A stretch of 64,000 nt of DNA from Methylobacterium aquaticum (lineage in GTDB: Bacteria > Pseudomonadota > Alphaproteobacteria > Rhizobiales > Beijerinckiaceae): assembly GCF_001043915.1 (NCBI RefSeq), contig NZ_LABX01000065.1:1-64000 (forward strand), given 5' to 3'. Under the pieces are notes generated by a model. It was not told the DNA's origin and did no database searches. It was given only the letters and a program-made list of their open reading frames with translations. This document shows, in pieces, positions 17,178-26,296 of the stretch. Numbering within the stretch: the stretch's first letter is position 1; the number at the start of each line of letters is the position of its first letter. The position numbers were made by a program, and so were the translations under genes.

Positions 17178-18836
17178 GTGGATGAGCCGTTCGAGACCCA
17201 GACCCCCGTCGACACCTTCGCCCGCGACAACCTTCCGCCGCGCGAGACCTGGCCCGAGCTGATCTTCGCGCTTCCGGATCTGCGCACTCCCCGCCGCCTG
17301 AACTGCGTGACGCCGTTCCTCGACCGCTGGATTGCGGAAGGCCGGGGCCACGCCCTCTGCCTGATCGGCGAGCACGAATCGCTGACCTACCGGCAGCTGT
17401 TCGAGCGGGTGAACCGCATCGCCAACGTCCTGGTGAACCGCCTCGGCCTGTGCCCGGGCAACCGGGTTCTGCTCCGCTCGGGCAACACCCCGATGATGGT
17501 CGCGACCTATCTGGCGGTGCTGAAGGCCGGCGGCATCGTGGTCGCCACGATGCCGCTGCTGCGGGCCCGCGAGATCGCCTATCCGCTCAACAAGGCGCAG
17601 ATCCGCCTCGCGCTCTGCGACCGCCGCCTCGCGGCCGAGATGGAGGGCGCCCGCGCCCACGCGCCCGGCCTCGACCGCGTGATCTATTGGGGCGGCGGGC
17701 CCGACTCCCTCGAGGCGCTGATGGAGGCCGAGAGCCCGGCCTTCACGGCCGCCGACACCGCCGCCGACGACGTCTGCCTGATCGCCTTCACCTCGGGCAC
17801 GACCGGCGAGCCGAAGGGGGCGATGCACGTCCACCGCGACATGCTGGCGATCTGCGACACCTATGCGCGCCATGTCGTGCGGGCCGGCCCCGACGACCGC
17901 TTCATCGGCTCGGCGCCCTTCGCCTTCACCTTCGGCCTTGCCATCATCCTGTTCCCGATGCGGGTCGGCGGCTCGGCGGTGGTGCTGGAGAAGGCCGGCC
18001 CGGACGACCTCGCCCAGGCGATCGGGCGCGAGCGGGCGACGATCTGCTTCACCGCGCCCACCGCCTACCGGGCGATGCTGGCCAAGTTCGCGAGTTACGA
18101 CCTGTCGTCGCTGCGCCGCTGCATCTCGGCCGGCGAAGCGTTGAACCGCGCCACCTTCGAGGCGTGGAAGGCCGCCACCGGCCTCACCCTGCTCGACGGG
18201 ATCGGCGGGACCGAGATGCTGCACATCTACATCGCCTCGCCGGAGGAGGAGGTCCGCCCCGGCGCGACCGGCCGGCCGGTGACGGGCTACGAGGCCAGGG
18301 TGGTCGATGCGCAGGGGCGCGAGGTGCCCCCCGGCACGGTCGGGCGCCTCGCCGTGCGCGGGCCGACCGGCTGCCGCTACCTCGCCGATCCGCGCCAGGG
18401 CGCTTACGTCGTCGACGGCTGGAACTATCCGGGCGACAGCTACCTCATGGATGAGGACGGGTATTTCTGGTACCAGGCCCGCTCCGACGACATGATCGTC
18501 GCCTCCGGCTACAACATCGCGGGGCCGGAGGTGGAGGCGGCGCTCCTGCGTCATCCGGCCATCCTCGAATGCGGGGTCGTCGGGGCACCGGACCCGGAAC
18601 GGGGCACCATCGTCAAGGCCTACGTGGTCACGCAGCCCGGCGTGACGGCCGACGCCGCCTTCGCCAAGGCGCTCCAGGATTTCGTCAAGGCCGAGATCGC
18701 CCCCTACAAGTATCCGCGGGCGATCGAGTTCGTCGCGGCCCTGCCGAAGACCGCCTCGGGCAAGATCCAGCGGTTCGCGCTGCGCCGCCGCGCCGCCGAG
18801 GCTGCGATGCCGGTTCGGCTGGCGGCCTCCGCATGA
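17178..18836 (+). CDS. Aromatic acid-CoA ligase (2-aminobenzoate/benzoate type)
   Basis: A 552-residue AMP-forming ligase that activates an aromatic acid to its CoA thioester. The P-loop reads [17 protein letters not shown], the A5-type motif is GIGGTEMLH, and the C-terminal catalytic lysine is in [13 protein letters not shown]. The [13 protein letters not shown] and [13 protein letters not shown] segments are typical of benzoate-CoA ligases. I prefer the GTG at 17178, preceded by GAGGG; an in-frame ATG at 17124 lies inside the inverted-repeat operator. The stop overlaps the next start (ATGA). With the monooxygenase fusion it sets up a 2-aminobenzoyl-CoA or salicylyl-CoA route. Confidence 0.85.
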   Translation: MDEPFETQTPVDTFARDNLPPRETWPELIFALPDLRTPRRLNCVTPFLDRWIAEGRGHALCLIGEHESLTYRQLFERVNRIANVLVNRLGLCPGNRVLLRSGNTPMMVATYLAVLKAGGIVVATMPLLRAREIAYPLNKAQIRLALCDRRLAAEMEGARAHAPGLDRVIYWGGGPDSLEALMEAESPAFTAADTAADDVCLIAFTSGTTGEPKGAMHVHRDMLAICDTYARHVVRAGPDDRFIGSAPFAFTFGLAIILFPMRVGGSAVVLEKAGPDDLAQAIGRERATICFTAPTAYRAMLAKFASYDLSSLRRCISAGEALNRATFEAWKAATGLTLLDGIGGTEMLHIYIASPEEEVRPGATGRPVTGYEARVVDAQGREVPPGTVGRLAVRGPTGCRYLADPRQGAYVVDGWNYPGDSYLMDEDGYFWYQARSDDMIVASGYNIAGPEVEAALLRHPAILECGVVGAPDPERGTIVKAYVVTQPGVTADAAFAKALQDFVKAEIAPYKYPRAIEFVAALPKTASGKIQRFALRRRAAEAAMPVRLAASA

Positions 18837-19318
18837 GCGCCGGGACGTCCCGCTCGACGCCGCCGGACCGGGCGGCCCTGGAGGGCCTCTTCTCCGCCCC
18901 CGTCAGGGTGCGCTTCTCGCACTGCGACCCGGCCGGGATCGTCTACTTCCCGCGCTGGTTCGACCTGATGAACGACGTGGTGGAGGACTGGTTCGCCGAG
19001 AGCCTCGGCCTCGACTATCGCGGCTTCCACTAGGCGCGCGGCATCGGCCTCGGCTACGCCCATGCGGAGGCGGATTTCGCCCGGCCGGGCTTCTGGGGCG
19101 ACCGGCTCGACGTGGTCGTGCGCGTCACCCGCGTCGGCGGGGCCTCCCTCGCCCTCGCCCTGTCGGCCTTCCGCGGGGCGGAACCGGTCTTCGCCGCCCG
19201 CCTCGTCATCGTCACCACCTCCCTCGCGGAGCGCCACGCGGTGCCCCTGCCCGACGACCTGCGGGCGGCGGCGATCCGCTACCGCGACGCCCATTCGCAC
19301 CTCGGAGACATCCCATGA
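18833..19318 (+). pseudogene. 4-hydroxybenzoyl-CoA-type thioesterase gene interrupted by an in-frame TAG
   Basis: Read through, the 161-codon frame is a complete hotdog thioesterase. The active-site region [21 protein letters not shown] holds the catalytic Asp, and the second half continues ARGIGLGYAHAEADF and WGDRLDVVVRV without any frame change. A single amber codon at 19031-19033 splits it after residue 66. One base change from GAG or CAG would explain it. It is therefore a recent pseudogene, a sequencing error, or a readthrough case. The start overlaps the ligase stop and the end overlaps the RidA start, so the operon is otherwise intact. Confidence 0.8.
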
Positions 19319-19731
19319 GCATCCTGACCGCGAGCCGGCCCGCCGCCCGCCTGCAACCCGCCGGCTGGCCGGCGCCCCGGGGCTACGCCAACGGCATGGC
19401 GGCGAGCGGCCGCCTCGTCGTCACCGGCGGCGTGGTCGGCTGGGACGAGCGGGAGGTTTTCCCGGACGGGCTCGTCGCCCAGGTGCGTCAGGCGCTCCTC
19501 AACATCCGGGCGATCCTGGCCGAGGCCGGTGCCGAGCCGCACCACCTCGTGCGCCTGACCTGGTACGTCACCGACATGGATGCCTACCTGGAGGCGCGCC
19601 GTGACCTCGGCGGGGTCTATCGGGCGGTGTTCGGCACGCACTTCCCCGCCATGGCCCTGGTACAGGTCGTGCGGCTGGTCGAGCCGCCGGCGCTGGTCGA
19701 GATCGAGGCGACAGCGGTGATCCCGGACTAA
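19315..19731 (+). CDS. RidA-family protein (enamine/imine deaminase type)
   Basis: A 138-residue RidA/YjgF/UK114 protein. The fold is indicated by RGYANGMAASGRLVVTGG, QALLNIRAILAEAGAEPHHLVRLTWYV and PAMALVQVVRLVEPPALVEIEATA. The usual Arg that binds the substrate carboxylate, normally in a RxxV segment near residue 105, is not obvious, so activity on imino acids is uncertain. Position at the end of the ligase operon suggests it helps hydrolyse the enamine/imine formed from the aminocyclohexene-CoA product, releasing ammonia. Confidence 0.82.
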   Translation: MSILTASRPAARLQPAGWPAPRGYANGMAASGRLVVTGGVVGWDEREVFPDGLVAQVRQALLNIRAILAEAGAEPHHLVRLTWYVTDMDAYLEARRDLGGVYRAVFGTHFPAMALVQVVRLVEPPALVEIEATAVIPD

Positions 19732-19830
19732 GCAGACGTGCGGTGGTCGGCCGACGCTTCGCCTGCTTAGGTTCTTGTTTTGTCGCAGATTTTTATCGCC
19801 GAACCGGTGACCGCTTCGGCGAAATCTGCT
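19731..19830. repeat. Family B palindromic element, copy B1 (100 bp)
   Basis: Begins AGCAGACGTG on the last base of the RidA stop codon and ends GAAATCTGCT, so the termini AGCAGA/TCTGCT are inverted. The interior CAGATTTTTATCGCCGAACC matches copy B2 at 47979-48078. A TA precedes the left end. Confidence 0.75.
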
Positions 19831-20101
19831 GAGAGCAGCGCCCAATCACATCCCAACCCGGCACACGACAGGGCGGCTCGGCCACACGACGCTCGCCCGT
19901 CTGCGCCGCGTCCTCCCGTGCCGGAACGGCATGCCGATCCACGATCATCTCGGCGACCTTGTCGCGGCGCGCAATCCCGTCGCCGTCCAGCGCTGCGTTG
20001 CGGGATGGGCTGTGACGCAGACCGAGACGCCGTTCAAGGTGATCGCGCGTGGCGGCAAGACCTCGCGCCGCTGGGACCCGGGCACGGTCAGCGAAGCCAT
20101 A

Positions 20102-20473
20102 TCAGCCGTCGCCCGTGGAGAACGGGATTTCCCGCACCTCGCCTTCCCCGGACAACTCTGCTTCATCCCGGGTCAGGCCGACCGGGGGGCCCGGGCGCGT
20201 CGCGCTCTCGATGATCGCCTCCCATGACTTCCCCCTCGCCCGCAGGAACGCGATCGACGGACCCTGGGCGTCGCCATAGACCTGGATCGTGCGCTCGACG
20301 ATGCGGGTCCGGTACGGCTCCGGCGTCAAAGCCTTGAAGTGGACGGCCAGGCGCCGCCGCTCGGCATGCACCGCCCGCGCGATCGTCTCGGCGGGCAGGC
20401 CGTCGCGCCGCATCTCGGCCACGCCGTCGCGCAGGTCGCGCACGGCCATCTCGTAGCAGGAGCGAAGGGTCAT
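20102..20473 (-). CDS. Hypothetical protein, helical
   Basis: A 123-residue protein that I do not recognise. It is rich in charged helical sequence (SCYEMAVRDLRDGVAEMRRDG; HAERRRLAVHFKAL; SWEAIIESATRP) and lacks signal peptide or membrane spans. The ATG at 20473 opens onto the well-coded part. A competing + strand frame at 19931-20227 overlaps its C-terminus, so gene choice here is tentative. Confidence 0.5.
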   Translation of the reverse strand: MTLRSCYEMAVRDLRDGVAEMRRDGLPAETIARAVHAERRRLAVHFKALTPEPYRTRIVERTIQVYGDAQGPSIAFLRARGKSWEAIIESATRPGPPVGLTRDEAELSGEGEVREIPFSTGDG

Positions 20474-21423
20474 CGGCAGGCCACCCGTCAGGTCTCCAGG
20501 CAACCATAACGGCCGCCATCCGGGGAGGCGACAACCTCGACACCGGCATGGCACTGGAACCGGACGCAACCATTGGCGAACGGCTAACCCTTATCTGCCA
20601 TGGTGGACCCGAACCGCGTTGCGAATCGGCTGCATCGTGCGGACACGACACCACCCCGCCTGGCCTTTCGGGCCGCCGGGGCTCGCTCCGCCAAGGCGGA
20701 GGGCCTTGCCGCTGTAGCATGGCCGGTCCAGCGCGGCCCGCGGCCCCGGGCCGACGTCGAGCGGGTCCAGGACCTGGCCGTCATATGACCTTGGGTAATG
20801 CGGGTGCGTGATCCGTGCCCGGTGCCGGGACCGCGAGCGGGACTTCGCGCCCCCGCCCGCTTCCCCGTCGCCCTGCCCCACCAGAAGCGCGATACGTGGC
20901 TGGCGCGCGACCAGGGCCGCCATCGCCCGGTCTGCCCGCTTGGCCGCAAAACCCTCGAGCGACTGGCCGCCGGCAACCATCTGCGCGATCACCGCACCGG
21001 CGAGCGGCTGCGACAGGGCGAGCGTCCCGACCATCGACAGGAGCACGACGAGGTCGAGTCCGACCTCACCCCGGAGAAGGCTCGTCGCCATCTGGACCAC
21101 CAAGACGGCAAGGACCGCCACGCTCCAGGCCAGGGCGGCGGCCTCCGCATGATCGAGGAACTGGGTGGCGATCCGGCACGGAGGCCGAGAAGCGGCAGGG
21201 CCTTGAACCCGCCGCGCCAGATCGCCGTCCATCCCGCACGCGCCGCCCGGCCGCCGACGATCGCGCCGAGAACGCGGCGAAAGACTCCGCCAAAAACTCC
21301 GGCAAAGAGCTTTCCACAATCGTCCGCCGCTCCGTCCGACTCCGGTCCACAGGCGCAGAACGCCGCCGTAGGGCCCTGCGCTGGATCAAGCACGGGCCGG
21401 AGCCAGGTGAGGCGGTCCCTGCC
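20474..21423. other. Intergenic region with a decayed P-type ATPase fragment
   Basis: No intact gene is supported between the hypothetical protein and the CBS-BON gene. The only recognisable content is the P-type ATPase remnant at about 20890-21240. The remaining bases show no clear homology or structure to me. Confidence 0.45.
20890..21240 (-). pseudogene. Heavy-metal P-type ATPase remnant (membrane/actuator portion)
   Basis: On the reverse strand the segment around WSVAVLAVLVVQMATSLL, GLDLVVLLSMVGTLALSQ, LAGAVIAQMVAGGQSLEGFAAKRADRAMAAL resembles the second membrane pair and start of the actuator domain of P1B-type metal ATPases. There is no phosphorylation motif DKTG, no nucleotide domain and no C-terminal spans. 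Only about 115 residues remain, so it is a truncated gene fragment. Boundaries are approximate. Confidence 0.6.
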
Positions 21424-21437
21424 TTGCGCGGGATCAA
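21424..21437. promoter_or_regulatory. FixK/FNR-type box upstream of the CBS-BON gene
   Basis: TTGCGCGGGATCAA fits TTG(A/C)-N6-(T/G)CAA and ends 55 bases before the start codon at 21493. A weaker half-site (GGATCAA) occurs just upstream at 21383-21389. Confidence 0.5.
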
Positions 21438-21492
21438 TGCCGGAGGCCGGCGCCGGAGCCACGATCCTCCTGTAGCTCAATGGAGGGATGTC

Positions 21493-22215
21493 ATGCTGGC
21501 ACGCGACATCATGCACCGCGACGTCGTCACGGTGACCCCGGAGACCAGCCTTGGGGCGATTGCCCGGTTGCTGGTCGAGAAGCGCTTCGGCGCCGTTCCG
21601 GTGACGGAGGACGGGCGCCTCGTCGGCATCGTGAGCGAGGCCGACCTGCTTCACCGGGAGGAACTCGGAACCGAACGGCGCCGCAACCGCTGGCTCGATG
21701 CCTTCGCGTCGATCGAGACGCTGGCAAATGCCTATCGGAGCGCCCATGGCCAACTCGCGCGGGACGTGATGGCGCGCGCGGTCGTCACGGCGGGACCCGA
21801 CGCGCCGCTCGCCGAGATCGTCGAGCTGATGGAGCGCCGGCACATCCGCCGCGTGCCGATCGTCGAGCAGGGGCCCGACGGGAGCGAGCGGCTCATCGGC
21901 ATCGTGACCCGCGGCGACCTCGTGCGGGCGCTCGCGACCCTGACCCCGGCCTCCCCCGTCATGGCCGGGGACGGGCGTCTCAGTGACCGGCGGATCCGCG
22001 ACATGCTCCTGGCCGAGCTTGCCCGCCAGCCCTGGACCGACAAGGGCGCAGGCAGCGTCACGGTGCTCGACGGCGTCGTCCATCTCTGGGGCACGGTGAC
22101 GAACGAGGCGGAGTCCCGGGCGCTGGTGACCGCGGCCGAGACGATCCCGGGCGTCGTCGCCGTGCGCGACCACACCTTCGTCGCCTCCTGGGGCGCCGAC
22201 CCGCTCATGCTCTGA
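21493..22215 (+). CDS. CBS-domain pair plus BON domain protein
   Basis: A 240-residue soluble protein. Residues 1-60 and about 85-150 are two CBS motifs (MHRDVVTVTPETSLGAIARLL; VVTAGPDAPLAEIVELM with RHIRRVPIV), which bind adenosyl ligands. Residues about 165-235 form a BON domain (LLAELARQPW, VTVLDGVVHLWGTV, VVAVRDHTF). Such proteins occur in alphaproteobacterial stress islands, often near Usp proteins; the function is unknown. GGAGG precedes the ATG at 21493. A FixK-type box lies upstream, matching other stress genes in the window. Confidence 0.82.
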   Translation: MLARDIMHRDVVTVTPETSLGAIARLLVEKRFGAVPVTEDGRLVGIVSEADLLHREELGTERRRNRWLDAFASIETLANAYRSAHGQLARDVMARAVVTAGPDAPLAEIVELMERRHIRRVPIVEQGPDGSERLIGIVTRGDLVRALATLTPASPVMAGDGRLSDRRIRDMLLAELARQPWTDKGAGSVTVLDGVVHLWGTVTNEAESRALVTAAETIPGVVAVRDHTFVASWGADPLML

Positions 22216-23436
22216 GAGCGGCGGGCGTCTCTCTCCGGCTTGGCCGGCCTCCTTGGCCGGCCTCCCCGATGGGCAACCCGGGACCGGGTTTTCTTCTGCG
22301 GTCGAGGGATTGGACCTCGCCATCCATCGGTGTCTAAAGTGTCCGAGCGTCTCGCCCTGGCCAGAAGGGTCGGCCGCGAACTCCAGCGGTTGCTCCCCAC
22401 TGAGCGCAAGATCCGGCGCGTCACGCCCACCCTGACCGTCGCCACCCTGCTCGACGCGCACACCGCCACCGCGATGGATCCGGCCGCCGGATCGCGCCAG
22501 CCCGTCGAGCGAGACCTATCGAGAGGCGCTTCCGGTGTATCTGGCGGGGCGTGCCGAACCCACTGATCACGCCCCCTCATCCCGGTTGACGCGAGTCCCC
22601 TCCCCCGGCTGCGATCAAATCCGGCGCCGGTGCGATGCCCGCCCACCGCATGCCGGCGGCCCATGAGCGTGATGCTTCGGGGCTCCGCAAGTCCCGCCCG
22701 ATGGCGTCGATCCGGGTTTCGTCGACACGGCCGGCAGCCGGACGTCGATGACCTCCGCGCCCCCTGTCTCGGCCATCGTCGTACCAACGGCCCGCTCGGC
22801 CATGGCGCGGATGTCGGAATCTCCCGCGCCGGCGTGCCGGTGAAGCCGGCTCGTCCGCACAGCGGTGGCCGTGCTTCATGGCGAGCGGTGCGATGGGACC
22901 GGCGGAACAATCGCAAGCCCATCGCGTGCCGGGTAAGGCGCCGACCTACGGCACGCGCCAGTGCCCGATGCCGACAAGGCCCCGCCATCCCCTTCGTCCT
23001 TGCGCGCGGGGCATCGACCAACAAGCGGACAGTTCATCCGTCGAGCGCCCGTAGCGTCCGCGATGCCCAGCAGTGTGACGCCGAACGGTCCGCCGAGCCC
23101 CTCCGAAGGGGTAACCCGGCTCATCCGCCCGGACAACGAGCCCGAATCATCCGCGATTGTCCCGGACGACGCCGTAATCGCAGCGGCGCCGTCGCGAGCG
23201 GATCACGACACTGCGCGCCGTCGGAGCAAGAATGGCGGGATCGTTTGACAGCCGTGCAGAACGACGAAAACTGCTTCTCCGTCAAGCGCTTGGCGCAGGC
23301 ACGGGTCGGCGTGTCGCGCGAGCCGCGCATGAACGAGCGATCAACCGAAAAAACATTGTCGCCGGTTGAGAATCACCCATAATAACGCTTGGAACCGGCA
23401 TAGCCCGGAAAAAGCGTTACTCGGGAATCAGCGCGG
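22216..23436. other. Long region without a supported gene, upstream of repA
   Basis: About 1.2 kb. Several open frames exist on both strands but none has family motifs or convincing composition; the frames look like random GC-rich reading. The right end carries a 21-base direct repeat (23243-23263) that recurs between repA and repB, and AT-richer sequence before repA. Probably decayed DNA plus the repA control region. Confidence 0.5.
23243..23263. repeat. Direct repeat DR1, candidate parS or operator of repAB
   Basis: The sequence GTTTGACAGCCGTGCAGAAC plus a following G is repeated exactly at 24643-24663, 1400 bases away. The ends form an inverted GTT...AAC, and the core CAGCCG resembles the CnGCnG centre of RepABC partition sites. 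It lies 174 bases before the repA start. Confidence 0.6.
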
Positions 23437-24648
23437 ATGGATATGGTGGTGCCAGCAGAGGGAATGGAGGTGACCAACTTCCATGAAACCATCCTCCGGC
23501 AGGGCGGCCTCATCTCTGATAAGTTGAGCATGCTCCGCATGGAGCATTATCCGCCGAACGCCACCAAAGGCTTGCGCCCGTTCTCGCTGGCGGAAGTCGC
23601 GTATTTTCTCGGTGTCACGCCCTCGAACATCAAGAAGCTGCACCTCGAAGGAAAGGGCCCGATCCCGGCGACCTCGCCGTCCGGCCGGCGCTCCTACACC
23701 GCCGAGCAGATGCTGGAGCTGAGGAAGTACCTCGATCGCCACGGGCGATCCGACCTCAAGCAGTATGTGCCGCATCGGCGCGCCGGCGAGACGATGCAGA
23801 TCATCTCGGCGGTGAACTTCAAGGGCGGCAGTGGGAAGACGACGACCGCCGCCCACCTGGCCCAGTTCCTCGCCCTGACCGGCCACCGGGTGCTCGCCAT
23901 CGATCTCGATCCGCAGGCGTCGCTCTCGGCCCTGCACGGCATCCAGCCGGAACTCGACAAGACGCCGTCGATCTACGAGGCCCTGCGCTACGACGACAAC
24001 AAGCGCCCGCTGTCGGAGATCATTCGGCCGACCAACTTCCCGGGTCTCGACATCGTGCCGGCCAGCCTGGACCTTCAAGAATACGAGTACGACACCCCCC
24101 TGGCGGCCTCGAACCGGAATGCCGAGGGCCGGACCTTCTTCACGCGGATCTCGAATGCGCTGAAGGACGTCGATAACCGCTACGACGTGGTCGTCATCGA
24201 CTGTCCGCCGCAACTCGGCTACCTCACCCTGACGGCGCTCACGGCCTCGACCTCGGTCCTCGTCACCATTCATCCGCAGATGCTCGACGTGATGTCGATG
24301 AGCCAGTTCCTTCTGATGCTCGGCGGCATCCTGAAATCGATCGCGGATGCCGGGGCGACCGTGAACCTGAAATGGTTCCGCTACCTCGTCACCCGCTACG
24401 AGCCGACCGACGGGCCGCAGGCCCAGATGGTCGGCTTCATGCACGTGCTGTTTCCCAAGAACATGCTGACGCACCAGATGCTGAAATCCACGGCAATCTC
24501 GGATGCCGGGATCACCAACCAGTCGCTCTACGAAGTCGATCGCGGCCAGATGATCCGCTCGACCTATGACAGGGCCCTCGAAGCGGTGAACGCGGTCAAC
24601 GAGGAAATCGCCAGCTTGATCCACCAGGCGTGGGGGAGGCGGGTTTGA
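23437..24648 (+). CDS. repA: RepA-type plasmid partitioning ATPase (ParA)
   Basis: A 403-residue ParA-family ATPase. An N-terminal winged-helix/MerR-like part (FSLAEVAYFLGVTPSNIKKL, RRSYTAEQMLELRKYL) gives DNA binding, as in RepA of repABC plasmids. The deviant Walker A KGGSGKTT occupies residues 129-136, and DLDPQASLS and VIDCPPQLG follow as the other ATPase motifs. It partitions replicon copies with RepB and represses its own operon. The stop codon lies inside direct repeat DR2. Length matches RepA proteins of alphaproteobacterial plasmids. Confidence 0.92.
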   Translation: MDMVVPAEGMEVTNFHETILRQGGLISDKLSMLRMEHYPPNATKGLRPFSLAEVAYFLGVTPSNIKKLHLEGKGPIPATSPSGRRSYTAEQMLELRKYLDRHGRSDLKQYVPHRRAGETMQIISAVNFKGGSGKTTTAAHLAQFLALTGHRVLAIDLDPQASLSALHGIQPELDKTPSIYEALRYDDNKRPLSEIIRPTNFPGLDIVPASLDLQEYEYDTPLAASNRNAEGRTFFTRISNALKDVDNRYDVVVIDCPPQLGYLTLTALTASTSVLVTIHPQMLDVMSMSQFLLMLGGILKSIADAGATVNLKWFRYLVTRYEPTDGPQAQMVGFMHVLFPKNMLTHQMLKSTAISDAGITNQSLYEVDRGQMIRSTYDRALEAVNAVNEEIASLIHQAWGRRV

Positions 24649-24663
24649 CAGCCGTGCAGAACG
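24643..24663. repeat. Direct repeat DR2, candidate parS between repA and repB
   Basis: Exact 21-base copy of DR1. It contains the repA stop codon TGA and ends 42 bases before the repB start. RepABC systems often hold parS sites in the repA-repB gap, so it is a strong candidate for the RepB binding site. Confidence 0.6.
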
Positions 24664-24705
24664 CCGAATTCACCCGACCCACCAACCGGATAGGGACGTG
24701 ACGCG

Positions 24706-25683
24706 ATGCGCAAGAACCTCCTGGCCAACGTGCTCGGGGCCTCGGTCGGCGAGCCCAGCACCGACGTCGCCAGGCGTGGCGCGGCGCGATCGATGACGCG
24801 CTCGATCGAGGAGATGGCCGAGAACACCAAGCGCATGTCGGATGGCGAGGTGGTCCTCAGCCTCGACACGGCCCTGATCGACGATTCCTTCGTGTCCGAC
24901 CGCATCGATCAGAACGACGAGGATTATCTGCGGCTGCGCGACGCCATTGCCGAGCACGGCCAGTCGACACCGATCCTCGTCCGTCCTCACCCGAGCCGTG
25001 AGGGGCGGTTCATGATCGTCTACGGCCACCGCCGCGTGCGCGTGGCCCGCGAACTCGGGCGCGAGGTTCGCGCGATCGTCAAGTCGATCGAGGACATCGC
25101 CCATATCGTCGCCCAGGGGCAGGAGAACGCCGCCCGCGCCAATCTCTCCTTCATCGAGAAGGCGCTGTTCGCCAAGAAGCTGCTCGACATGGGGCAGACC
25201 AAGGCGACGATCAAGGCGGCCCTTGCGATCGACGACACGCTCCTGTCCCGGATGCTGTCGGTGGCCGAGACGGTTCCGCCCGAGGTGATCGATGCCGTCG
25301 GCGCGGCCAAGAGCATCGGACGCGACCGCTGGGAGGAGCTGAAGAAGCTGGTGGCCGCCCCGGCAAAGGCCGAGATCGCGCGTGAGGCGGTCCGGTCGGA
25401 CGCGTTCCTGGCGAAGGAGGGACCGGAGCGGTTCAGCCATCTCCTGGCGGCGATCAAGGCCGGGCGCAGGGCGCCGGTCCGTCGGGCGATCCAGCCGCAG
25501 ACGTCCTATTGGGCGCCCCCGGACAAAGCCGTCGAAGCGACCTGCCGTCGCTCCGGCAAGACCTTCAGCCTGTCCTTGACATCGAAGGATGCCGGGGACT
25601 TCGGCGACTACATTTCGTCCCACCTGGAGCAGCTCTACGGCGCTTTCCAGGAGGCAAAGCACCGCAACGGCCAGGGAGACTGA
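24706..25683 (+). CDS. repB: RepB-type plasmid partitioning protein (ParB)
   Basis: A 325-residue ParB-family protein. Residues about 45-125 are the ParB N-terminal domain (LSLDTALIDDSFVSDRID, HGQSTPILVRP, GRFMIVYGHRRVRVARELG). A helix-turn-helix follows (TKATIKAALAIDDTLLSRMLSVA). The conserved N-terminal MRKNLLANVLG is typical of RepB. RepB binds parS and activates RepA ATPase. No repC replication initiator follows, which is unusual because repABC genes are normally contiguous. Confidence 0.92.
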   Translation: MRKNLLANVLGASVGEPSTDVARRGAARSMTRSIEEMAENTKRMSDGEVVLSLDTALIDDSFVSDRIDQNDEDYLRLRDAIAEHGQSTPILVRPHPSREGRFMIVYGHRRVRVARELGREVRAIVKSIEDIAHIVAQGQENAARANLSFIEKALFAKKLLDMGQTKATIKAALAIDDTLLSRMLSVAETVPPEVIDAVGAAKSIGRDRWEELKKLVAAPAKAEIAREAVRSDAFLAKEGPERFSHLLAAIKAGRRAPVRRAIQPQTSYWAPPDKAVEATCRRSGKTFSLSLTSKDAGDFGDYISSHLEQLYGAFQEAKHRNGQGD

Positions 25684-26015
25684 CGCGACCCCTTCCCATC
25701 GGCTCAGCAGAGCGGCATCGGTCGCCTTGCACCGCGCCAAGACCAGGGCAGGAGAGGCCGAGGGCTGCGTCACGCCGCTCGGCGCCTTCGCGTGTGACAA
25801 GCTCGCCAGGCTCGAACCGTCGCGCCAGGTCGCCGCCCCGGGCAAACTTGGGCCGGCCAAGCCTGGGCCGGGAGCCCGCGCCGGGGACGGCCTCACCCAA
25901 ACGTCGCATGGACCACGTCCGCGCCTGACGCTCGCTGAACGCGCGCAGGGCCAGGCGAAGACCTGTCGCCGTGAGGAAACCGGCCATCGTCTGCCCTGGC
26001 CCGCCACGGTCAAGC
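25684..26015. other. Region after repB, no gene seen
   Basis: In repABC plasmids this position holds the antisense ctRNA and repC. No repC-like frame is present in any of the six frames through to 27 kb. I see no clear RNA structure to assign. Confidence 0.5.
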
Positions 26016-26296
26016 ATGGACTTCCACCCGGCGGAACCGAGCCTCATCGGCATCATCGTCCGGGAGATCCGCGAGCGCGCGACTTGCGGACTCGCCCTCG
26101 GAACCATCGCGGCGCGCGCCACGTGCCGCCGCACCGTCCAGACGGTGATCCGATGGGCCGCTCACCGTAGCGTCCCGCTCATCGAAGAGCGGGTGAAAGG
26201 CACGCACGTCATCCGCATCGCAGCCAGGCCATCCGCAAATAGCGGGCTGGAATCCGCCTGGCCGAGGCTCGACAATCGAAACAAGAAGAAGATCTT
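26016..26296 (+). CDS. Hypothetical helix-turn-helix-like protein, 3' end lost in repeat A2
   Basis: The frame starting MDFHPAEPSLIGIIVREIRERATC contains a plausible helix-turn-helix (LALGTIAARATCRRTVQTVIRWA) followed by HVIRIA. I do not recognise the family; plasmid-borne MarR-like helpers have similar composition. From 26297 the frame runs into the 125-bp repeat A2 and then into non-coding-looking sequence up to 27032, so the original C-terminus appears to be lost or replaced. Low confidence that it is expressed. Confidence 0.35.

Noticed and set aside
19931-20227. A + strand frame of 98 codons
   Set aside because: It overlaps the better-coded minus gene at 20102-20473 and shows no recognised domain; a C-terminal run of Arg/Ala looks like frame noise. 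It cannot be excluded.
21460-21495. Text resembling a tRNA D-arm (TGTAGCTCAATGG) before the CBS-BON gene
   Set aside because: No acceptor, anticodon or T arms follow; it overlaps the ribosome site and start codon of the gene.
22577-23136. Several overlapping open frames on both strands
   Set aside because: None has motifs of a known family, and the frames are typical GC-rich shadows.
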